Below are positions 1 to 5,605 of a stretch of DNA of 11,389 nucleotides, piece by piece. Source of the DNA: JAAYWY01 sp050945275 (GTDB lineage: Bacteria > Bacillota > DTU030 > DUMP01); NCBI GenBank assembly GCA_050945275.1, contig JBMNSQ010000051.1, positions 1 to 11,389 of the forward strand, read 5' to 3'. Position numbers and translations under genes: made by a program. The stretch's first letter is position 1; each line of letters opens with the position of its first letter. The notes below the pieces were generated by a model. That model saw only the letters and a program-made list of their open reading frames with translations. It was not told the origin of the DNA and did no database searches.

Positions 1-503
1 TGACGTCGGGTGATGGCATCTAAAGCACCAAAAGGCTCGTCTAATAGCATGATGTCGCTGGCAAAAAGATACGTCCGAAGTAGTGCCGCCCGCTGCCTCA
101 TCCCGCCCGATAGCTGGGCGGGATAATGCTGTTCAAAACCCGCTAAACCAAAAGCAGGGAAATAGGGGGCCGCTTGTTCTTTGGCTTCCGACCAACCGGA
201 ACCCTTTATTACCAACGGCAGGCAAACATTATCTAAAATTGTCTTCCATGGAAGTAGTAAGTCTTTCTGATGCATGTAGCTTACCCGGCCAGTATGGCCG
301 GTAACATCCTGTCCGTCGATATATACCCGCCCCGAATCCGGTTCATGAAGCCCCGAAATAATATTGAACAGTGTGCTCTTGCCTGAACCACTGGGCCCAA
401 CAATAGCTACGAATTCGCCTTCGTTTAAGCATAAATTTATCTTAGCCAAGGTCTCTAAATCACCATACGATTTAACTATATCGCGGACTTCTACTTTTAC
501 CAT
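1..503 (-). CDS. thiZ: Thiamine-precursor ABC transporter ATP-binding protein, 3' end cut by window edge
   Basis: This is the ATPase of an ABC importer, expected to power uptake of a thiamine precursor (pyrimidine moiety) through the neighbouring permease. Seen directly: an open frame of about 167 codons from an ATG at 501-503, with Walker A GPSGSGKST at residues 36-44, a Q-loop region (SYMHQKDLLLPWK), the ABC signature LSGGMRQR near residue 131, and Walker B IMLLDEPFGALDA near residue 151. The D-loop is present; the H-loop histidine and C-terminus lie beyond base 1. A GGGGGAGGAG ribosome binding site precedes the ATG. The LPW after the Q-loop glutamine is typical of the nitrate/taurine/thiamine-precursor ATPase group. 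Operon position after thiX and thiY gives the substrate assignment; the sequence alone would not distinguish it from taurine or nitrate relatives. Confidence 0.9.
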   Translation of the reverse strand, partial: MVKVEVRDIVKSYGDLETLAKINLCLNEGEFVAIVGPSGSGKSTLFNIISGLHEPDSGRVYIDGQDVTGHTGRVSYMHQKDLLLPWKTILDNVCLPLVIKGSGWSEAKEQAAPYFPAFGLAGFEQHYPAQLSGGMRQRAALLRTYLFASDIMLLDEPFGALDAITRR

Positions 504-615
504 AATCTCCTCCCCCAGTACCGGCAATAGCCAATCATACCGCACCCTTTAATTGTTATACCATGGAATCTGTCAGTAACAGGAAGCAAAGCGGAGAAAA
601 GACTTTGCCTAAAAT

Positions 616-655
616 ATCTTAGTCTAAGATTCCTCAGTCACTTCGCTCCTCGGAA
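616..655. repeat. Palindromic REP/MITE-like sequence between thiY and thiZ
   Basis: Bases 616-630 are a perfect palindrome (ATCTTAG-T-CTAAGAT). They run directly into TTCCTCAGTCACTTCGCTCC followed by TCGGAA, a partly symmetric GA-rich block closed by TTCC/GGAA (630-633/652-655). The block resembles the 'GAGCGAAGCGA...GGAATCT' palindromic repeats that are scattered in many bacterial genomes. It sits in the roughly 210-base gap between thiY and thiZ, an unusually large gap for this operon type. A second possible hairpin (GCAAAG/CTTTGC) lies between about 585 and 610. Family assignment is from memory of the motif, and this copy looks degenerate. Confidence 0.45.
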
Positions 656-713
656 AGACATGGAAAAGTAAGATACACTTGGCTTATCGTGGTGCAGTAT
701 ATGGATACAAATT

Positions 714-1715
714 TTAAGGCAAAAATTCGTTCGTAAAAGCCGCCTTAGGATCGATGTTTTTCTCGATTAAACCGTTGTCAAACATGAAGTCGGCGTAGCT
801 TTTCCACACGCTTTCTTTCATTTCACCCCACCTAGGAGCGTCGGCCTGGTATTCTTTAGACAAATATTCTTGGCTCGCCAGTACCAGTTCGCGGCTTAGA
901 TCAGGCACTGCCTGCAGGAAAATTTCGGCCGCCTTCTCTGGCTCAGAAATAGCATCCTCATAACCGCGACTCGTAGCCTTGAGGAACTTCTTCACGAGTT
1001 CCGGACGGTTAGACAAGGTTTCTTCGTTGGCAATTAGCACTGGCGTGTAGTAGTCTAAGTCTGGGTCTTCGTCAGCTACTTTGATAAAATCCAGCTCGAG
1101 GCCGCGCAGCTGAGCTTCGATACCATCCCATCCCCAGAAAATCCAGGCAAAATCAACATCTCTTTTTACCGCCGCAAAAAAGTCGGTGGAACCGATGTTC
1201 ACCATTCTCACCTGATCAAAATCCGCATTGTGCTTAGCCATGATGGCCCTAAGAACGGCCTCTTCCATCGGCGAACCCCAACCACCGTAGCGTTTACCTT
1301 CCCAGTCCTTGGGGGTTTTAATGCCCTTGTCAGCCAGAGAAGCAAATCCAGACGTGTTATGCTGAATTATAGCAGCAATGGCCTTAACTGGCATGCCAGC
1401 TACGCGGGAATACGTAACCTCTTCCTGATAGCTGACACCAAAGTCTGTCTTGCCGGCAGCTGTAAGCTGGCTAACCGACCCTTCTGCCGGCGGCAATAGT
1501 TTAACCTCAAGTCCTTCTTCTTCGTAATAACCTCGGGCAGAAGCCACATACATACCGGTATAGTTGGTATTTGGCGTCCAATCCAGCATCACTGTTATTT
1601 CCTCCAACGCCGCACCTGAATCTGGTGCAGGTTTCGCTTTAGGGCGACAACCAGCTATTACCATACTAGCCAAGACTAGCACTAGCACTAGCACTATAGA
1701 TACAATTTTTCTCAT
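714..1715 (-). CDS. thiY: ThiY-like substrate-binding lipoprotein (NMT1/THI5 family)
   Basis: This is the periplasmic-type binding protein of the thiamine-precursor importer, predicted to capture a pyrimidine precursor such as HMP or a formylaminopyrimidine at the outer membrane face and deliver it to ThiX/ThiZ. The 333-residue product starts with a lipoprotein signal peptide: MRK, a (VL)n hydrophobic core, and lipobox VIAGC with the lipidated cysteine at residue 23. The mature part carries LDWTPNTNYTG (44-54), characteristic of the ThiY/NMT1 family, then ARGYYEEEGLEV and the family's two-lobed binding-protein pattern. The start was chosen at 1715 because AGGAGG lies 9 bases upstream. A longer frame to 1775 would place the signal peptide internally and overlap thiX. 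The thiX stop (1729-1731) is fused to this ribosome binding site, indicating coupling. The exact ligand is inferred from family and riboswitch context. Confidence 0.92.
   Translation of the reverse strand: MRKIVSIVLVLVLVLASMVIAGCRPKAKPAPDSGAALEEITVMLDWTPNTNYTGMYVASARGYYEEEGLEVKLLPPAEGSVSQLTAAGKTDFGVSYQEEVTYSRVAGMPVKAIAAIIQHNTSGFASLADKGIKTPKDWEGKRYGGWGSPMEEAVLRAIMAKHNADFDQVRMVNIGSTDFFAAVKRDVDFAWIFWGWDGIEAQLRGLELDFIKVADEDPDLDYYTPVLIANEETLSNRPELVKKFLKATSRGYEDAISEPEKAAEIFLQAVPDLSRELVLASQEYLSKEYQADAPRWGEMKESVWKSYADFMFDNGLIEKNIDPKAAFTNEFLP
1677..1694. repeat. Hexanucleotide tandem repeat in the thiY signal peptide
   Basis: Three perfect TAGCAC units (GTGCTA on the coding strand) encode alternating Val-Leu in the signal peptide core. 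Because the unit is six bases, copy changes would lengthen or shorten the hydrophobic core by two residues without a frameshift. Confidence 0.6.
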
Positions 1716-1728
1716 TTTTATCTTCCTC

Positions 1729-2577
1729 CTATGATTCTTCTTGAAGACGCGTCCAAGGAGTAAGGAAGTGCTCAAACAGCTCGATCACTTTAAACAACAC
1801 TAAGCTAAGTATGGTTATAACAACTATAACAGCGAACAGTCGGGCCGTAAGAAAAGAGCGTTGTGACAAAGTCATATAGTAACCCAGCCCTGCCTCAGCT
1901 CCCAGCCACTCACCAATCACTGCCCCCATAATGCTATAAGTAGCCGCAATTTTGAGCCCGGAAAAAAAGGTAGGCAGTGCCGCTGGCAATTTAGCTAGGC
2001 GAAAGATAAGGAGCCTAGAGGCCCCCATGGACCGCAATAAGTTGATCAATTCCGGATCAACCACCGCCAGGCCCTGTAGGAAGCTCACGGCCACCGGGAA
2101 AAAACAAACCAACACGACCACTAGTACCTTGGGCATGAGGCCGTACCCGAACCAAATAAGAAATAACGGAGCCACCGAAATAATAGGAATGGTTTGGCTA
2201 GTGACAAGTAGCGGATAAAGCGCCTGCCGTACCAGCAGCCACCTGTCCATAATGGCGGCCAAAGCAAAAGCCAACAATACTGCCACCAAAAATCCTATTA
2301 ACGCCTCATAGACAGTTATTATACTGTGACCCAAAATGGTGGACCAATCTTTAATCAGGGCAGCCCCAATGGCCGTAGGGGCCGGTAGTAGCCACGCCTC
2401 TACCTGTAGTAGCCGTACCAGCACCTCCCACAATACTAGCAGCATTAACAAAAACAGTGGTGCAGCCTGATTATCGGTATTTCCCCACCTTTTCCGCCAT
2501 GGTAATTCCGTCTGGACGATAGTCGATCTTAACCACCGAAACAACCCCGGTCGCCCCCTCCCTAATGCAAAGCTCAT
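1729..2577 (-). CDS. thiX: ThiX-like ABC transporter permease
   Basis: This is the transmembrane subunit of the thiamine-precursor importer (BPD_transp_1 / SsuC-TauC-like fold). The 282-residue frame has a basic cytoplasmic N-terminus, about six hydrophobic segments (first near 41-57, others near 93-110, 130-147, 150-170, 210-228, 247-265) and the EAA cytoplasmic loop near 174-202 (DPELINLLRSMGAS...KLPAALP) that docks on the ATPase. The start is uncertain. ATG at 2577 gives a 107-base overlap with the upstream thiamine-binding gene. A TTG at 2544 has a better ribosome binding site (GGGAGGGGG, 9 bases upstream) and still leaves a 74-base overlap. A later ATG at 2445 would cut the first membrane segment and has no ribosome binding site. 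The stop codon TAG overlaps the thiY ribosome binding site. Confidence 0.9.
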   Translation of the reverse strand: MSFALGRGRPGLFRWLRSTIVQTELPWRKRWGNTDNQAAPLFLLMLLVLWEVLVRLLQVEAWLLPAPTAIGAALIKDWSTILGHSIITVYEALIGFLVAVLLAFALAAIMDRWLLVRQALYPLLVTSQTIPIISVAPLFLIWFGYGLMPKVLVVVLVCFFPVAVSFLQGLAVVDPELINLLRSMGASRLLIFRLAKLPAALPTFFSGLKIAATYSIMGAVIGEWLGAEAGLGYYMTLSQRSFLTARLFAVIVVITILSLVLFKVIELFEHFLTPWTRLQEES

Positions 2578-2758
2578 GAGCTCTTTTAACCAAATCCATC
2601 AGCTGATCGTACTGGCCCTCCATGGTGGTCTCCATGGGTCCAACCTCGTACTTTACACCTGACCCAGCAATGAGCTCAATCACCTTGTCTACTACCGGAT
2701 AAATGCGGTCATCGGACACTCGCGGAAGTACCTGTAAGCTTACGTTTACTACCGGCAT
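2471..2758 (-). CDS. YkoF/MTH1187-family thiamine-binding protein
   Basis: This is a small cytoplasmic protein of the Thiamine_BP (PF01910, formerly DUF77) family. Relatives bind thiamine or its pyrimidine moiety and are often encoded beside ThiXYZ transporters, as with the YkoF-like protein in the Thermotoga operon. The 95-residue length fits a single-domain ferredoxin-like fold. The conserved segment VGPMETTMEG is at residues 39-48, followed by the helix QYDQLMDLVKRAHELC, and ends in the family strand VVSVVKIDYRP. It is the first gene after the TPP riboswitch; GGAGGGTG lies about 7 bases before the ATG. Its 3' end overlaps thiX, suggesting coupled translation. Ligand and role (sequestration, delivery or sensing) are inferred. 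Confidence 0.9.
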   Translation of the reverse strand: MPVVNVSLQVLPRVSDDRIYPVVDKVIELIAGSGVKYEVGPMETTMEGQYDQLMDLVKRAHELCIREGATGVVSVVKIDYRPDGITMAEKVGKYR

Positions 2759-2777
2759 CTAAACACCCTCCACTTTG

Positions 2778-2819
2778 GAAAAATTAAGGCTGCCTTAACC
2801 TCCCTGGGTTAGGCAGCCT
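2778..2819 (-). terminator. Riboswitch-controlled intrinsic terminator
   Basis: GGCTGCC (2788-2794) pairs with GGCAGCC (2812-2818), and TAACC (2796-2800) with GGTTA (2807-2811), leaving one bulged base and a six-base loop. On the minus strand the stem is followed by TTAATTTTT, making an intrinsic terminator between the TPP aptamer and the first uptake gene. Its inner strand ACCCAG (minus strand, 2804-2809) can alternatively pair with CTGGGT of the aptamer (2859-2864), a plausible antiterminator. Confidence 0.85.
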
Positions 2820-2837
2820 GGCCACGTTCATGTCAGC

Positions 2838-2922
2838 TATCGTCCCTACGCTGGCATTACCCAGATCAGGTTACAGGGTCGAGACCGTAAGGTCCCCTCT
2901 CAGCCGGCTCCCCGGCTCCCCT
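2838..2922 (-). promoter_or_regulatory. TPP riboswitch (THI element)
   Basis: On the minus strand the leader carries the hallmark TPP aptamer blocks in order: GGGGAGCC, GGCTGAGAGG, then ACCTGATCTGGGTAATGCC and AGCGTAGGGA. GCCGG and CCGGC enclose a GGAG loop just before CTGAGA, forming the optional helix. GGGGAGCC is tandemly duplicated (2906-2921). The terminator 20 bases downstream indicates transcriptional control: bound TPP should stabilise the aptamer and allow termination, reducing import of thiamine precursors. The helix normally closing the aptamer (P1) is not obvious from the flanks. Confidence 0.95.
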
Positions 2923-2931
2923 TTTGGTCCC

Positions 2932-2960
2932 ATTATAACCTTACTCTTGGTCTGCGTCAA
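2932..2960 (-). promoter_or_regulatory. Sigma-A promoter of the TPP-regulated operon
   Basis: Minus strand TTGACG (2955-2960), a 17-base spacer and a perfect TATAAT (2932-2937). Transcription would start around 2925, immediately upstream of the riboswitch aptamer. Spacing, consensus match and position all agree. Confidence 0.88.
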
Positions 2961-3351
2961 CCAATTTGCGAACATTTTCATAATCGTGACATGCAGGCGG
3001 ACACCAGAGACCCCTACATCTTAGGTCCAACATAACATTATCACAGATTAACTACGCACTCGAGAAAGCCCAGAACAACAAAGTACTGTAAACTAGCGCC
3101 GACAGTTGCAGGACCATCCCCCAAAGCGAAGCTTTAACCTCATTAAAAAGAGCGAATCGAGCGAGGGATAGCCGCCGATGCAGTCTCCACCTTGTTGGGG
3201 TAGACCAGTCGAACCCTTAAGTGGCGTGTTCAGAGGCGGCCTGAGTGAGCTGAGCTCGTTCGTTGTAATTGGTCACATTCTTCGGATACAAGGTTGCGTA
3301 GCGTGGGGATGGTCCGCAATCCGTAGAGAAAGCAGGTCGGCGGAGCAATCC
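2961..3351. other. Gene-free interval of about 390 bases
   Basis: No credible coding frame on either strand between the thi operon promoter and the holin-like gene. The left part (2961-3105) shows nothing I can name. The right part is filled by the 214-base nested inverted repeat listed separately. No clear terminator follows the holin-like gene's stop at 3352. Confidence 0.7.
3106..3319. ncRNA. Long rod-like inverted repeat: candidate structured RNA or MITE
   Basis: Nested complementary pairs converge on one centre near 3207-3212. The ends are TTGC(A)GGACCATCCCC (3106-3121) and GGGGATGGTCCGCAA (3305-3319). Then come AACCT (3136-3140) with AGGTT (3291-3295), CGAA(T)CGAGC (3153-3162) with GCTCGTTCG (3254-3262), and GCCGCC (3171-3176) with GGCGGC (3235-3240). 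Innermost are CCA-CTT (3187-3193) with AAGTGG (3219-3224) and GGGT (3198-3201) with ACCC (3213-3216). A larger unpaired zone (12 bases on one side, 28 on the other) lies in the middle, and a small hairpin AAAGC-GAA-GCTTT sits near the left base. The architecture of closing stem, central bubble and terminal rod recalls 6S RNA in outline only; I do not recognise the sequence. Strand is undecided: no convincing promoter or T-run flanks it. A non-autonomous mobile element is equally possible, although I found no clear target duplication. Confidence 0.4.
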
Positions 3352-3759
3352 CTACCGGATGGTAGTAGGAATAAACATATCCACAATGCCGATAACCGCC
3401 GCCCCAAGAAGTGCCCCAATAATAGTAACCCGGAGTCCAGGCACCACAAACTGAGTGGCATAAATAACCACGGCCGAGGAAATAAAGCCGACTAGCCCAT
3501 GGCCGTAAGGAGAAATCTGCCGCCCTCCAATGGCCTCAATAATGTAACCTAAGAGAGCAATCACTATGGCCGTCATCAAAGCTGTACCAAAGGTCAAGCG
3601 GCTAAAACCAGGAACAATAAACCCAACTACCATAAGCACCAACGCTGAAACCACAAAACGAACAATGTGTCCAATCCAAGATCCCATGCCAGTCGAATCC
3701 CGATCATTGCGGACTATGTCTTTAGTACCGCCGTTATCAGTTGATCTGTCATCAGGCAT
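3352..3759 (-). CDS. Phage-holin-like four-helix membrane protein (YvlD type)
   Basis: This is a small integral membrane protein of unknown role, resembling the 'phage holin family' (Mycobacterial 4TMS holin / YvlD-like) proteins that occur as ordinary chromosomal genes in Firmicutes. The 135-residue product has a charged, Asp/Arg-rich N-terminal tail (1-28) and four hydrophobic segments near 29-49, 56-78, 87-107 and 111-130. It appears internally duplicated: GFIVPGF in the first helix pair matches QFVVPGL in the second, each followed by a Gly/Ala-rich helix. The start was set at ATG 3759 because GGAGGTGA lies 6 bases upstream; the GTG at 3774 would be part of that site. No lysis genes or phage genes are nearby, so a holin function in the strict sense is unlikely. 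Confidence 0.75.
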   Translation of the reverse strand: MPDDRSTDNGGTKDIVRNDRDSTGMGSWIGHIVRFVVSALVLMVVGFIVPGFSRLTFGTALMTAIVIALLGYIIEAIGGRQISPYGHGLVGFISSAVVIYATQFVVPGLRVTIIGALLGAAVIGIVDMFIPTTIR

Positions 3760-3836
3760 GTTTTTCACCTCCACCGCTAGGTTGTGCCAAATCCATTAGG
3801 TTTATAACTTTACTTCGTCCCCAAGCTTTAAAAATT

Positions 3837-3860
3837 AAAAACGCGTCCGAAGACGCGCTT
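3837..3860 (-). terminator. Intrinsic terminator of the 61-residue gene
   Basis: CGCGTC-CGAA-GACGCG (3842-3857; a UUCG tetraloop on the minus strand) is followed on the minus strand by GTTTTTAATTTTTAAA. It starts immediately after the stop codon at 3861, which supports the small frame upstream being a real gene. It is flanked by A/T on both sides and could work in both directions. Confidence 0.8.
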
Positions 3861-4046
3861 TTAATCACCAATGAGCCATCGCAGTACGGGAGCGGCTAAT
3901 TGGCGTTTGGTTTCAGATAAGCTTCGGGGACGAATTGGAACTATAATCCGCACTCGCGACAACAAATCATTATCCCCCTGTTTTTTCTGTAGAACTTTAT
4001 GAACAGCAAAAGTAGCTTCGCTACTTACGGTCGCAACTTTTTTCAT
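3861..4046 (-). CDS. Unrecognised 61-residue basic protein
   Basis: I do not recognise this family. The frame starts at an ATG with AGGGGG 8 bases upstream and its stop abuts a strong intrinsic terminator, so both ends look genic. The product is basic (MKKVATVSSEATFAVHKVLQ at the start), with no signal peptide or membrane segment. A short hydrophobic strand RVRIIVPIRP sits near residues 31-40, followed by an Arg/Lys-rich C-terminal half ending in LRWLIGD. It lies between the ppx-like gene (93 bases away) and the holin-like gene, and could be its own transcription unit. A small regulatory, nucleic-acid-binding or sporulation protein would fit its composition, but nothing in the sequence decides this. 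Confidence 0.65.
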   Translation of the reverse strand: MKKVATVSSEATFAVHKVLQKKQGDNDLLSRVRIIVPIRPRSLSETKRQLAAPVLRWLIGD

Positions 4047-4093
4047 AAGGCTGCCCCCTGTAGGTAAAGACGATTACGTTATCTTATGCCGCT

Positions 4094-4138
4094 AAAAAAT
4101 AAATGTACCAGCTGCCATGACATGCGTGGCTGCGATAC
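4094..4138 (-). terminator. Possible weak terminator after the ppx-like gene
   Basis: On the minus strand GCCA and TGGC pair around a nine-base loop with imperfect extension, followed by GTACATTTATTTTTTAG. The T-rich tail is good but the stem is short, so this is a weak call. Confidence 0.3.
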
Positions 4139-5062
4139 CTAAACAATAAAAGGCAGCTTCTCATAAAGGGAGCCAAGTAGCAAATCAGCATCGCTCACTG
4201 TAAGCTGAGGGCAATCTAGCATAGAAAGAGCCTGGTCTAAAATAGCTGCTCCAGCCGGGAATATATCGGCCCGGCCAGACGGCAATCCGGGCAGCATACG
4301 CCGCTTAGCTAAGGGTAACAAACGAATGGTATTGACCAATATAGCTAACTTCTTTCGGTGAACAATATAACCTTGAACACGAGCACGATCATAACAGGCA
4401 AGTCTTTGCTGCATAGCGGCCACAGTGGTAGCTGTACCACCTACGGCTACCACTTGCTGCACTTTGCCTTTAAGGAGTTTAAGGTTCTCTTTAAGCGCGA
4501 CCTGAACAAATCTGGTCATCTCGTTCCACTCTTGCTCTGACGGTGGGTCCGTTAGTAAATATTTCTCGAGAAGACGTACCGCCCCCACTTTTAGACTAAT
4601 CGCCGACAACACCTTGTCTTTGCAGCCCCAAATAAGTTCGGTACTGCCACCACCAACGTCAATAATAAGGGCTGATCCAGTAAGACCTAAAGCGCGCACA
4701 GCTCCCTGATAGGTCAAATGCGCCTCTTTGTCGCCGCTTAGTACCTCTGGTTTCTGGCCCACCTTCTGCCCTACCAATTGACAAAACTGCTCACGGTTGG
4801 CTGCCTCACGCAGCGCACTTGTGCCAAAAAGACGAATAAAGTCGGCCTCTAAATTTTGGGCACGCTGATATGCCTTGGCCACCGCCACCGCTGTACGCTC
4901 CATGGCCACGGGCAACAAGATAGGACTACTGGCGCTCCCTTGTCCTAGCCGCGTAGTAACTGCATCCTGATAAATCGGTATTAAGGCGGTTCCCTTTATC
5001 TCGGCCACCAACAGCCGGGTCGAGTTCGTACCGATATCAATAGCTGCCAAGCGCTGCTGCAT
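4139..5062 (-). CDS. Ppx/GppA-family phosphatase (exopolyphosphatase-like)
   Basis: This is a cytoplasmic enzyme of the ASKHA (sugar kinase/actin/HSP70) superfamily that hydrolyses inorganic polyphosphate or converts pppGpp to ppGpp; the sequence cannot separate the two. The 307-residue product has the phosphate-1 motif DIGTNSTRL (9-17), EVLSGDKEA (106-114), the phosphate-2 motif DVGGGSTE (135-142), and AVGGTATT near 206-213. It is the short two-domain form without the C-terminal HD-like domain of E. coli GppA/Ppx. ATG 5062 is preceded by AAGGAGTG at 8 bases. The alternative GTG at 5089 lies inside the terminator palindrome of the preceding gene, so it was rejected. A ppx-like gene after yabR is a familiar arrangement in Clostridia. 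Confidence 0.92.
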   Translation of the reverse strand: MQQRLAAIDIGTNSTRLLVAEIKGTALIPIYQDAVTTRLGQGSASSPILLPVAMERTAVAVAKAYQRAQNLEADFIRLFGTSALREAANREQFCQLVGQKVGQKPEVLSGDKEAHLTYQGAVRALGLTGSALIIDVGGGSTELIWGCKDKVLSAISLKVGAVRLLEKYLLTDPPSEQEWNEMTRFVQVALKENLKLLKGKVQQVVAVGGTATTVAAMQQRLACYDRARVQGYIVHRKKLAILVNTIRLLPLAKRRMLPGLPSGRADIFPAGAAILDQALSMLDCPQLTVSDADLLLGSLYEKLPFIV

Positions 5063-5078
5063 GTGCTCACTCCTTACA

Positions 5079-5108
5079 AAACAGGACACCTGTACAGGTG
5101 TCCTGTTT
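5079..5108. terminator. Perfect 30-base palindromic terminator after yabR-like gene
   Basis: A perfect 30-base palindrome (centre AAACAGGACACCTGT and its complement), followed on the minus strand by TTTTG. It ends yabR transcription just 16 bases before the ppx-like start codon, so the ppx ribosome binding site emerges directly after it. The hairpin must open a few central pairs to form a loop. Confidence 0.8.
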
Positions 5109-5113
5109 CTAAG

Positions 5114-5530
5114 CTATCTAGTTCTGGCGAATTCAAAACCTCGCCTGGCACCGCCCCGGCCTCCGCGTTTCTCATCAGTGCTTCTTTTAAGATCCGACTG
5201 ACGCTCATCGCTTTCCTTTAAGAATTTGGCCAGCCTATCTTCAAAACTAACACTTGACTGCCGCGGATCGCGTCCACCGCGCCGCCGTGGGCCGTTACTA
5301 GTTACCTTACGGATGGAAAGACCAATCTTGCCACTTTTATCAAGGCTAATGACTTTAACCTTTACTTTTTCATTTTCTTTGAGATAATCGTTAATATCTT
5401 TGACGTATGCATCGGCCACTTCCGATATGTGCACCAAACCAGTCTGTCCACCTGGCAACGTAACGAAGGCCCCAAAATTAGTTATCCCCGTTACAACGCC
5501 TTCGACAATGTTGCCTACTTCCAAAGCCAT
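5114..5530 (-). CDS. yabR: S1 domain RNA-binding protein (YabR-like)
   Basis: This is a cytoplasmic RNA-binding protein with one S1 (OB-fold) domain, in the family of B. subtilis YabR and general stress protein 13, thought to act on RNA or ribosomes. In the 138-residue product the S1 domain spans about 4-75 (VGNIVEGVVTGITNFGAFV ... GLVHISEV ... GKIGLSIRK). The tail is rich in Arg and Gly (GPRRRGGRD and GGRGGARRGFEF), like an RGG-type RNA-binding extension. ATG 5530 follows TAAGGAGGAA at about 10 bases; in-frame upstream starts (to 5590) lie within the promoter and lack a ribosome binding site. It has its own consensus promoter and a palindromic terminator, so it can be a one-gene unit. The yab-cluster position supports orthology with yabR. 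Confidence 0.9.
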   Translation of the reverse strand: MALEVGNIVEGVVTGITNFGAFVTLPGGQTGLVHISEVADAYVKDINDYLKENEKVKVKVISLDKSGKIGLSIRKVTSNGPRRRGGRDPRQSSVSFEDRLAKFLKESDERQSDLKRSTDEKRGGRGGARRGFEFARTR

Positions 5531-5570
5531 GCGTAGCTTGTTCCTCCTTAATGTTGTGTGAAACATACTT

Positions 5571-5600
5571 ATTATACCGAAAACCAACATAACCTGTCAA
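5571..5600 (-). promoter_or_regulatory. Consensus sigma-A promoter of the yabR-like gene
   Basis: Minus strand TTGACA (5595-5600), an 18-base spacer, TATAAT (5571-5576). Both hexamers are perfect. The site lies directly after the divIC stop codon (5606), so the S1-domain gene is expressed independently of the sporulation genes upstream. Confidence 0.85.
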
Positions 5601-5605
5601 TTCGA

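Noticed and set aside
2830..3024. Plus-strand frame of 64 codons over the riboswitch
   Set aside because: It is antisense to the TPP aptamer and the promoter; its reading follows from the conserved RNA sequence, with no ribosome binding site.
3106..3319. Identification of the rod-like repeat as RNase P RNA, tmRNA, SRP RNA or a T-box
   Set aside because: None of the conserved core sequences of those RNAs that I know is present on either strand.
3178..3495. Plus-strand 105-codon frame across the inverted repeat and the holin-like gene
   Set aside because: It spans the structured repeat and runs antisense to a gene with clear membrane segments; composition is not protein-like.
5063..5089. Nine-residue N-terminal extension of the ppx-like protein from a GTG at 5089
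   Set aside because: The GTG lies inside the 30-base terminator palindrome; ATG 5062 has a proper ribosome binding site and fits the family N-terminus.
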